Assembly (NCBI GenBank): GCA_013151585.1
Contig: JAADHY010000218.1
Coordinates: 1-7,379, forward strand
Source: Planctomycetota bacterium
Lineage (GTDB): Bacteria > Planctomycetota > Planctomycetia > Planctomycetales > Planctomycetaceae
Direction: 5' to 3'
Length of the DNA stretch: 7,379 bases
The notes beneath the pieces were generated by a model. That model searched no databases, was not told where the DNA came from, and saw only the letters and a program-made list of their open reading frames with translations. The first letter of the stretch is position 1. The number at the start of each line of letters is the position of its first letter. Shown here one piece after another: positions 1-5,696 of the stretch. The position numbers and the translations under genes are program-made.

Positions 1-1
1 G

Positions 2-1984
2 TTGGACAACACCGACCAGCGAGGCGCCGACCGACCGACCAATGACACCAGCGACATCGGAGCGTTCGAAGTCAATGCCTATTCGGTTAGTGTCCAGGAT
101 CTGACGCACGTGGAGGGCGATGGCGGCTCGACTCCGTTTATCTTCACGGTCGTGCTGGATCGCGCCAGCGTGGAGACAGTCACGGTGGATTACGTCGTCG
201 AGCCCGATACGGCGCGCGTCGGCGAAGACTTCCTCGCTCTGGAAGGAACGGTGACCTTCGCGCCGGGCGAACTGACCAAGACGATCACGGTCGAGGTCAA
301 CGGCGACACGACGCCGGAACCGACCGAGACGTTCAACGTGCGGCTGACCGGCGCCGTGAACGCCACCATCGCAGATGACCTGGCCATCGGTACGATCTTG
401 AATGACGATGCGGCGGTTTCGATCGACGACGTAGCCGACATGGAGGGCGATAGCGGCAGCAAGACGTTCATCTTCACGGTGACGCTGTCGGCCCCGTCGG
501 TCGAGACGATCATGGTGAGCTACCAAACGGCCGACGGTACGGCGACGGTCGCCGACGGCGACTATCAGCCCACGAATGGCGTGCTGGTGTTTGCGCCGGG
601 CGAGCTCCAAAAGACGATCACGGTAACGGTGTTCGGCGACACGACCCCCGAAGGGAACGAGACGTTCTTTGTCAACCTCACAGGAGCCATCGACAGTGCG
701 GGGAACCCGGTCTTCTTTGCGAAGAACCAAGGGGTCGGCACCATCCAGAACGACGAGACGGCTATCAGCATCGGCGATGTGACACTCCTGGAAGGCGACG
801 CCGGCTTCACCGATTTTGTCTTCAACGTCACCTTGAACCAACCGAACGGCTTGCCGATCACCGTGGACTGGACGACCACGGATGGCACGGCCAACGGTGG
901 GACCGATTACGTAGCGGCCAGCGGTCAAGTGCTGTTCAATCCAGGTGAAACGCTCAAGACGATCACGGTGCAGGTGAATGGAGATACCCGGTTTGAACCG
1001 GACGAGACGTTCTTCGTCGATCTGTCGAATCCGGTGAACGCGGCCATTTTGGACGGTCAAGGATTGGGCAGGATTCTGAACGACGACCCCGCTCCGGACG
1101 AGTGGCGAATCTTTGTCAACGGCGCCGGCCAGATCGAAGTGGATTTGAACGGGGTGCCGGTTCTCACGACAGCCGATTTTGTCAATCCGATCATCGTCAC
1201 GGGCGACCAGGGCGGCATCAACGACGACCAGTTCACGGTTGACTTTGTCAACGGAAGCCCGATCCCGCAGCTCGGCCTGTTCGTCAACGGGTTGGGCGAG
1301 GTCGGCGGGGACACGCTGCAGATTGAGGGAGCAACGACAGCCTTCCAAACGGTCACCTACACGGCGACCGGCGTGGGAGCCGGGACGGTAACTTTCGACG
1401 ACGGCGTCAACGTACGAACGGTGACGTACACCGGGCTGGAGCCGGTGCTGGACCTGACGCCAGCGATCGACCGCATCTTCCAGATCGGAGCCACTTTTGT
1501 CGGCGATCACACGATCGAGATGCTGGCTGAGGCGGCCGGCCGAACGTTGATCCGCGACGCCACGGGCGCGACCGGCTTCGAAAGTATCACCCTGACCAAT
1601 CCGCAGAATGCTTTGACCGTCAACGGCGGCGATGGTAATGACACGATCACGCTGCTGGCCATCGACCCGACCTTTAATGCCACTTTGGTGGTCGATGGCT
1701 TGGCCGGCGACGATCAGATCGACGCCAGTGCTCTGAACGTGGCTGGCGCCCGACTGCTGGGCAACACCGGAAGCGACACGATTGTCGGCAGCGCTTTGGC
1801 GGACTCGCTGGACGGCGGTGCGGACGCCGACAGCCTGCGGGGCGGTGACGGAGCCGATACCCTCTCCGGCGGCGCAGCGGATGACACGGTGGATGGCGAA
1901 GCCGGCAACGACCTGGTACGCGGTGAGGCGGGCAATGACTCGCTGTTGGGCGGCGGCGGCAGCGATTCCCTACGATGGCAATGA
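2..1984 (+). CDS. Calx-beta/RTX giant surface protein, 5'-truncated upstream part, ends at a frameshift
   Basis: This frame is open at the window edge, and the TTG at position 2 is not a convincing start, so the N-terminus lies outside. Residues 3-23 match the DQRG..RP..DIGAFE ending of choice-of-anchor Q/right-handed beta-helix proteins. Three Calx-beta domains follow (about residues 27-136, 137-252 and 253-361). Each has an EGD/EG-D opening strand, a DGTA or equivalent turn, an F.PGE..KTITV strand and a D..PE..ETF.V.L strand, closing on I.NDD/E. Residues 366-540 form a beta-rich module with a TYTGLEPV motif. From about residue 587 come RTX nonapeptides (GGxGxDxLx), known to bind calcium in beta-rolls. 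The frame stops at 1982-1984 just after a GGGGSDSL unit, while RTX sequence continues in another frame from 1971, so this is one piece of a split gene. The likely role is calcium-dependent surface or secreted adhesion or matrix (inferred). No secretion genes are present in the window. Confidence 0.88.
   Translation: MDNTDQRGADRPTNDTSDIGAFEVNAYSVSVQDLTHVEGDGGSTPFIFTVVLDRASVETVTVDYVVEPDTARVGEDFLALEGTVTFAPGELTKTITVEVNGDTTPEPTETFNVRLTGAVNATIADDLAIGTILNDDAAVSIDDVADMEGDSGSKTFIFTVTLSAPSVETIMVSYQTADGTATVADGDYQPTNGVLVFAPGELQKTITVTVFGDTTPEGNETFFVNLTGAIDSAGNPVFFAKNQGVGTIQNDETAISIGDVTLLEGDAGFTDFVFNVTLNQPNGLPITVDWTTTDGTANGGTDYVAASGQVLFNPGETLKTITVQVNGDTRFEPDETFFVDLSNPVNAAILDGQGLGRILNDDPAPDEWRIFVNGAGQIEVDLNGVPVLTTADFVNPIIVTGDQGGINDDQFTVDFVNGSPIPQLGLFVNGLGEVGGDTLQIEGATTAFQTVTYTATGVGAGTVTFDDGVNVRTVTYTGLEPVLDLTPAIDRIFQIGATFVGDHTIEMLAEAAGRTLIRDATGATGFESITLTNPQNALTVNGGDGNDTITLLAIDPTFNATLVVDGLAGDDQIDASALNVAGARLLGNTGSDTIVGSALADSLDGGADADSLRGGDGADTLSGGAADDTVDGEAGNDLVRGEAGNDSLLGGGGSDSLRWQ
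80..1084 (+). repeat. Three tandem Calx-beta domains (protein-level repeat)
   Basis: The domains lie at about 80-409, 410-757 and 758-1084, each roughly 109-116 codons. Shared landmarks in order are an EGDGGS/EGDSGS/EGDAGF opening, T(V/L) strands, F(A/N)PGE, (T/Q)KTITV or LKTITV, a GDT strand, ETF and a closing NDD/NDE. Calx-beta domains bind calcium at domain junctions in Na/Ca exchangers and integrin beta-4, and bacteria use them as stalk modules in large surface proteins. The second domain carries a short insertion near its end (about residues 231-242), explaining its greater length. Confidence 0.88.
1097..1621 (+). other. Beta-rich spacer module with TYTGLEPV motif
   Basis: About 175 residues lie between the last Calx-beta domain and the first RTX unit. 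They are rich in alternating hydrophobic, Gly, Asp and Thr residues and carry DDQFTVDFVNG, GGDTLQIEG, GTVTFDDG, VTYTGLEPV and an ATGFESITLTNP stretch. From memory, modules with a YTGLEP motif recur in very large planctomycete and other marine bacterial surface proteins, often just before calcium-binding repeats. I assign no biochemical function. It is probably a structural domain that seeds the RTX roll. Confidence 0.5.
1949..1984 (+). other. Frame break inside the RTX gene (indel site)
   Basis: Upstream frame 2 reads GGGGSDSL and then RWQ-stop. Frame 3 from 1971 reads YDGNDELEGGAGTDTLD, a proper RTX continuation. In the nonapeptide register, residue 7 of one unit (TCC 1967-1969) and residue 3 of the next (GAT 1974) should be separated by 12 nt but are separated by 4 (CTAC). 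An 8-nt loss therefore restores both frame and 9-residue periodicity. A (GGC)4 run at 1949-1960 lies just upstream, a typical place for polymerase slippage or assembly error. I see no recognised programmed-frameshift signal. Natural mutation and sequence error cannot be separated from one sequence. Confidence 0.85.
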
Positions 1985-4900
1985 TGAATTGGAGGGCGGT
2001 GCCGGAACGGACACGCTCGACGGCCAGCTCGGCGACGATACGCTCGTCGTCACCGGCGGGAACGACTCGATGATCGGCGGCGACGGCGTGGACGTGGTGC
2101 GGCAGGTCTACAACGGCGACCAGATTCTGACCGACACCCAAGTGATCGGCGAAGGCGTCTCGATTTTGAACACAATCGAGAAGGCCGAATTGGTCGACGG
2201 TGATTCTTCGAACCGACTGGACGCGTCGGGATTCACGCTGGGACCGGTCACCATCCATGGCGCTCGCGGTGATGATACGATTCTGGGCGGCACCGGTGAC
2301 GACGAGCTGCACGGCGAGGATGGCGATAACTCAATCCTCGGCGGCCCCGGCAACGACACCATCACGGCCGCCGGCGGCAATGATATCCTGGACGGCCAGG
2401 CGGGCGATGACCAGATCTTCGCGGCCCACGGCGACGACACGCTCCTCGGCGGCAGCGGTAACGATTACTTGAAGGGCCAAGGTGGCCAAGACTCGCTCCT
2501 CGGCGGGGACGGCAACGACACCCTGATCGGAGACGTTGGCAGCGACACGCTCAGCGGCCAGGCGGGAGACGACCTGATCGACGGTTCGGACGATGTCGAC
2601 TTGCTATTCGCGGCCGGGGACATCGACTTCACCCTGACAAATACCCAGTTGACGGGATTCGGCACCGACACGCTGCTGAATCTGGAGCAGGCCAGTTTGG
2701 TCGGTGGCGCCGGCGACAACTTCTTGAACGCCTCGGCCTTCGGCGGCTCGGTGACGCTGGCCGGCGGAGCGGGCAACGACCTGCTGGCCGGAGCGTTTGG
2801 CAACGACTGCCTGATGGGTGAGTCGGGAGTGGACCAACTGTTCGGCAACGCCGGCCACGACACTCTGTACGGCGGTGACGGAAACGATTACGTCTCCGGT
2901 CAGGGCGGCCACGACCTGCTGATGGGTGAGCTGGGGAACGACCTGTTGCTCGGGAAGTCCGGCAACGACACGCTGGTGGCCGATGAAGGCGACGATACGC
3001 TCGACGGCGGCTCCGGCACCGACGAAGCGCGACAAACCGTCGATGCCGACCAGACGCTGACCGACACCCAACTGATCGGTATGGGGACCAACGCCATTGC
3101 GAACATCGAGCGAGCGAGACTGGTCGGCGGGGAGCATGCCAACGTGTTGGACGCCTCGGCCTTTACCGCGGGACGGGTCTGGCTGTTTGGTGTGGCGGGC
3201 AACAACCGTTTGTATGGGGGCGCCGGCGATGATGTGCTCGTCGGCGGCCTGTATCGCGACACGTTGGACGGCCGTGGTGGCGACGACCTGATTTATGGAA
3301 ACGCCGGCACCGATTCGCTTTACGGCGGCGAGGGCAACGACATCCTGCTGGGACAGGGAGGCAGCGGCGACCGTCTGAGCGGTGGTCCGGGTGCGGACCG
3401 CATGATCTGGCAGGTTCGAAACGGAATCGACACCATCGTCAATCCAGACCCGAGCGACTGGGTCGACGTTCGGGGCAACTCGGTCGCCAACACCTTCACC
3501 GTCTATCGGGCCAGCACCTGGCTGCGAATCTCCGATGGTTCCGGGCGGCTGAACGTGCCCGCCGCGGTCGTGCCGATTACGATCAGTATGAGCGCCGGCA
3601 ATGATGTCGTGACCGTGTCCGATCTGCGAGGGCTGAACGTGCCGATTCCGCTGACGATCTACGGCGGCTCAGGGAACGATCAGATTTCCGCTGCCGGCGC
3701 TGATCTTGGATCCGTCCAACTGACGGTCGAGGGAGGCAAAGGCCACGACACGTTGATCGGCAGTGCTACCGGCGACACGCTTTCGGGCGGTGCCGACAAC
3801 GACTCGCTGCTTGGCGGAGCGGGCAGCAGCTTGTTGGTGGGCGGCCTCGGGAACGATACCTTGACGGCTGGCGGCGGCGACAACGAACTGCGTGGCGGTC
3901 CGGGGAATGATTTCCTGAACGGCTCGCTCGGCAACGACTTGCTGCAAGGGGAAGAAGGCGACGACTTCCTCTACGGCAGCGCCGGCAACGACACGCTGCT
4001 CGGCGGCGACGGAAGCGACATCTTGAGCGGCCAAGGCGGACAGGACTCGCTCGTCGGCGAGGCAGGCAACGATTCGCTCACCGGCGGTCCGGGCAACGAT
4101 ACGCTGACCGGCGGAGACGGACAGGATGAGTTTGACGGCGGAGACGGCACCGACCGATTGGTCGAATCCACCGACGGCGACCTCACGCTCAACGACGCTC
4201 AGTTGATCAACGGCGCAATGGAGGCGCTGACGAGCATCGAGGAAGCGTCGCTGACTGGCGGCCCCGGTGACAACACGCTGGTGGCCACGGCCTTCTCGGG
4301 TCCAGTCACCTTGGTCGGCGGTGCGGGCGCGGATGTGCTCTCCGGCGGCTTGGGCTCAGACTGGCTGGATGCTGGCGACGGCGACGACGTCTTGAACGGC
4401 AACGCCGGCAACGACACGCTCGTCGGCGGGGCCGGCAATGACTCCGCCACCGGTGGGGACGACAACGACAGCCTGACCGGAGGAACCGGCGACGATACGC
4501 TGCACGGCAACGCCGGCGACGACACGATCCTCAGCGAAGAGGGCAACGATTCGTTGGACGGTGGAGCGGCCGTCGATGAACTCCGCCAGACCGTCGATGC
4601 CGATCAGACGCTGACTAATGTCACGCTGACCGGCTTGGGCAATAACACCATCGCCAACTTCGAGCGGGTCGAGCTGACCGGCGGCGATGAGGCGAACATT
4701 CTGGACGCCTCAGCCTTCACGCTCGGTTCGGTCACTCTGAACGGCGGCGGCCGCAAGGACACGCTCATCGGCAGCAACCAGCCCGACCTGATCAACGGCG
4801 GCGATAGCGATGACTGCATTATGGGCAACGCCGGCAACGACACGCTCCGCGGCGAAGCCGGCAACGACTCGCTCTACGGCGGTGACGGCGACGACATCCT

Positions 4901-5219
4901 CATCGGCGGAACTGGCAACGACTGGATCTTCACCGACGCCGGCTTCAACGCGGCCAACGGAGGCGAAGGAGCGGACTTGCTGGTGGGCAGCTTGCAAGAC
5001 GATACGCTGCTCGGCGGCGATGGAAACGACCAACTGTTCGGCAGCTCGGGCAACGACGTCGTGATGGGCGACGCCGGCGACGATTACGTCGCGGGCCAAG
5101 GCGGCAGTGTTGACACACTCGCCGGCGGACCGGGCAACGATACCATCGTCGGAGATCCGTCGGAGATCGACGAGTTCTTCACTCTGCCACAAGCACTGTT
5201 GGACTTGCTCGAGGTCTAA
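1971..5219 (+). CDS. RTX-repeat giant protein, downstream part (continuation of the gene at 2-1984)
   Basis: From the TAC codon at 1971 this frame encodes about 1082 residues of near-continuous RTX repeats ending at TAA 5217-5219. An ATG exists in this frame at 1782, but the residues from there to 1970 are Arg/Ala/Thr-rich out-of-frame reading of the upstream RTX units, and no Shine-Dalgarno supports that start. I take it as artefactual. The content is seven blocks of GGxGxDxLx units (about 70 units) separated by five ~57-residue linker modules and one non-RTX beta-rich segment (3402-3701). RTX units bind calcium through their Asp residues and usually mark type I-secreted proteins. The tail after the last unit is only about 22 residues (GDPSEIDEFF then LPQALLDLLEV), with no LPXTG, PEP-CTERM, dockerin or membrane anchor visible. 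Taken alone it would not be a functional gene. It is most likely the C-terminal two-thirds of the giant protein, inactivated or broken by an indel or a sequence error. Confidence 0.85.
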   Translation, partial: YDGNDELEGGAGTDTLDGQLGDDTLVVTGGNDSMIGGDGVDVVRQVYNGDQILTDTQVIGEGVSILNTIEKAELVDGDSSNRLDASGFTLGPVTIHGARGDDTILGGTGDDELHGEDGDNSILGGPGNDTITAAGGNDILDGQAGDDQIFAAHGDDTLLGGSGNDYLKGQGGQDSLLGGDGNDTLIGDVGSDTLSGQAGDDLIDGSDDVDLLFAAGDIDFTLTNTQLTGFGTDTLLNLEQASLVGGAGDNFLNASAFGGSVTLAGGAGNDLLAGAFGNDCLMGESGVDQLFGNAGHDTLYGGDGNDYVSGQGGHDLLMGELGNDLLLGKSGNDTLVADEGDDTLDGGSGTDEARQTVDADQTLTDTQLIGMGTNAIANIERARLVGGEHANVLDASAFTAGRVWLFGVAGNNRLYGGAGDDVLVGGLYRDTLDGRGGDDLIYGNAGTDSLYGGEGNDILLGQGGSGDRLSGGPGADRMIWQVRNGIDTIVNPDPSDWVDVRGNSVANTFTVYRASTWLRISDGSGRLNVPAAVVPITISMSAGNDVVTVSDLRGLNVPIPLTIYGGSGNDQISAAGADLGSVQLTVEGGKGHDTLIGSATGDTLSGGADNDSLLGGAGSSLLVGGLGNDTLTAGGGDNELRGGPGNDFLNGSLGNDLLQGEEGDDFLYGSAGNDTLLGGDGSDILSGQGGQDSLVGEAGNDSLTGGPGNDTLTGGDGQDEFDGGDGTDRLVESTDGDLTLNDAQLINGAMEALTSIEEASLTGGPGDNTLVATAFSGPVTLVGGAGADVLSGGLGSDWLDAGDGDDVLNGNAGNDTLVGGAGNDSATGGDDNDSLTGGTGDDTLHGNAGDDTILSEEGNDSLDGGAAVDELRQTVDADQTLTNVTLTGLGNNTIANFERVELTGGDEANILDASAFTLGSVTLNGGGRKDTLIGSNQPDLINGGDSDDCIMGNAGNDTLRGEAGNDSLYGGDGDDILIGGTGNDWIFTDAGFNAANGGEGADLLVGSLQDDTLLGGDGNDQLFGSSGNDVVMGDAGDDYVAGQGGSVDTLAGGPGNDTIVGDPSEIDEFFTLPQALLDLLEV
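2091..4748 (+). repeat. Five copies of a ~57-residue linker module between RTX blocks
   Basis: Copies lie at about 2091-2261, 2595-2765, 3021-3191, 4152-4322 and 4575-4748. The consensus is RQ.VDADQTLT.TQLIG.GTN.IANIE.A.LVGG..AN.LDASAFT.G.VTL.GG, after which RTX units resume. Clear landmarks are the TLT/TLN strand, the (N/S)IE or N(F/L)E turn, the (L/S/T)GG or VDG turn and the (D/N)ASAF segment (VATAF in copy 4, DASGF in copy 1). Copies 3 and 5 are the closest pair and share RQTVDADQTLT. Copies 2 to 3 and 4 to 5 are spaced 142 and 141 residues apart, suggesting duplication of linker plus block. Similar modules occur in other bacterial RTX giants (recalled, not searched). They presumably cap or reorient successive beta-rolls. 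Confidence 0.8.
3402..3701 (+). other. Internal non-RTX beta-rich segment opening the second half of the RTX region
   Basis: About 100 residues break the RTX pattern between linker copies 3 and 4. They start MIWQVRNGIDTIVNPDPSDW and include NTFTVYRAS, SGRLNVPAAVVP, AGNDVVTVSDL and IPLTIYGGSGNDQI. The C-terminal part parallels the segment that starts the first RTX block (around 1625-1765): both run GND-(I/V)-T, a strand, L.(V/I).G..G(D/N)DQI, a short spacer, then a GS..D(T/S)L unit. It looks like a second copy of a roll-initiating module, though the N-terminal halves of the two segments are not obviously alike. Confidence 0.45.
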
Positions 5220-5251
5220 CAGCCGAGCCCTTCCTGGCTTTGCGAATGGAC

Positions 5252-5300
5252 AAAGCGGCGGTGAGGAGCTTCTGATAGCTTTACTCGCCTCCGCTTTTTT
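5252..5300 (+). terminator. Rho-independent terminator of the giant RTX gene
   Basis: It begins 33 nt after the stop at 5219. The left arm AGCGGCGGTGAG (5254-5265) pairs with CTCGCCTCCGCT (5284-5295) with one mismatch and one G-U pair, extended outward by A-T pairs. The loop can close further through AGCT (5267-5270) with AGCT (5277-5280). The right arm runs directly into six T residues (5295-5300) and then CTATT. Confidence 0.85.
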
Positions 5301-5421
5301 CTATTGGTTGTTAAGAGCCAAAGCGGTCTCGCTCCGGGACGCACCGTTGAGATTCCCGTCCGAAGAAAGCAATCAGACGGCAGTTCAAACGGCCGCTGGG
5401 TTCTCGTTCTTGGGCGACCGC

Positions 5422-5450
5422 TTGGCCCTTGCTCGGTCGACGTTTACAAT
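5422..5450 (+). promoter_or_regulatory. Candidate sigma70-type promoter for the propeller gene
   Basis: TTGGCC (5422-5427, 4 of 6 to TTGACA) and TACAAT (5445-5450, 5 of 6 to TATAAT) are separated by exactly 17 nt. A start near 5457 would give a leader of about 240 nt that includes the REP-like inverted repeat. It lies downstream of the strong terminator, which fits separate transcription of the propeller gene. This is pattern-based only. Confidence 0.45.
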
Positions 5451-5551
5451 AGCGAACCGTTTCGAAACCAGGGACGAATCCGAAATGCGAAAGGGGGGTT
5501 CCTTCGTTTGATGGGCGCACGACGCCCCTCTTTTCTGCGACGGTTTTTTGT

Positions 5552-5629
5552 GTGTGAGCGAACGCGAGGCGCTAGCCTGCGGTCGGATGGTGATGGATTG
5601 ACCGGTGGCGACCACCGGAGGGTAGCGTC
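5552..5629. repeat. REP-like imperfect inverted repeat containing GGCGCTAGCC
   Basis: The left arm GGCGCTAGCCTGCGGT (5568-5583) matches the reverse complement of ACCGGAGGGTAGCGTC (5614-5629) at 13 of 16 positions, with about 30 nt between them. Inside is a perfect 7-bp hairpin, CCGGTGG (5602-5608)-CGA-CCACCGG (5612-5618). The left flank GTGTGAGCG (5552-5560) plus AGGCGCTAGCC (5567-5577) recurs at 7275-7296. Similar CGCTAGC-bearing palindromes are, from memory, common between planctomycete genes. No coding capacity is apparent. Confidence 0.55.
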
Positions 5630-5682
5630 TGCCGTTCATTTGAGTTGCGGCGCTATGCCGTTCAAGGAGAACTTTGGCAGGC

Positions 5683-5689
5683 GGGGAGG
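5683..5689 (+). promoter_or_regulatory. Shine-Dalgarno sequence deciding the propeller start
   Basis: GGGGAGG ends 7 nt before the ATG at 5697. This, with the signal peptide that starts at that ATG, decides for 5697 over the in-frame ATGs further upstream, such as 5511, which have neither. Confidence 0.8.
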
Positions 5690-5696
5690 TGGTTCG

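Larger units (their letters stand above)
1760..5150 (+). repeat. RTX (hemolysin-type calcium-binding) nonapeptide array, about 80 units
   Basis: The 27-nt coding unit encodes GGxGxDxLx, for example GGDGNDTLI, GNAGNDTLR and GEAGNDSLT. It is arranged as blocks of about 8 to 16 units separated by linker modules, with the frame break at about 1970 inside the first block. By family knowledge, the G-x-G-x-D loops bind calcium and fold the chain into a parallel beta-roll once it reaches the calcium-rich exterior. A recurring variant unit, GQGG(Q/H)D.L, occurs once in three blocks. Two longer 10-residue variants, GQGGSGDRLS (3351-3380) and GQGGSVDTLA (5094-5123), each come just before a GGPG unit near the end of a long section. 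Confidence 0.93.
5220..5696. other. Intergenic region, 477 nt, no gene seen
   Basis: An open frame runs through part of it (from 5304 into the downstream gene, and 5107-5511 in another frame), but the encoded residues look like random Arg/Ser-rich sequence and no start there has a convincing ribosome binding site. Contents from left to right are a terminator, a candidate promoter, a small GGGCG/CGCCC hairpin (5513-5527) followed by CTCTTTT, a REP-like inverted repeat, and a Shine-Dalgarno for the propeller gene. Confidence 0.7.

Noticed and set aside
1782..1970. ATG at 1782 as the start of the downstream RTX ORF
   Set aside because: The 63 residues it adds are out-of-frame reading of RTX codons already used in the other frame, basic and low-complexity, with no Shine-Dalgarno. 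Genuine RTX sequence in this frame begins at 1971.
1961..1984. Programmed +1 ribosomal frameshift joining the two RTX parts
   Set aside because: GAT TCC CTA CGA is not a recognised slippery site, and there is no rare stop or hungry codon before the junction. A +1 shift would also leave the unit register short by three residues, whereas an 8-nt deletion explains register and frame together.
1760..5150. CRISPR array or DNA satellite
   Set aside because: The 27-nt periodicity is a protein repeat with strong codon-level variation. There are no identical repeats separated by unique spacers.
190..5192. Numerous minus-strand ORFs opposite the giant gene
   Set aside because: They are shadows of GC-rich, repetitive coding sequence. 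Their products are Ser/Pro/Val or Ala/Val-rich echoes of the RTX repeat and carry no independent motif.
5304..5696. Upstream extension of the propeller protein to 5304 or 5511
   Set aside because: It adds up to 131 residues of Arg/Ser-rich, non-domain sequence in front of a textbook signal peptide and overlaps the REP-like repeat. The start at 5697 has a good Shine-Dalgarno.
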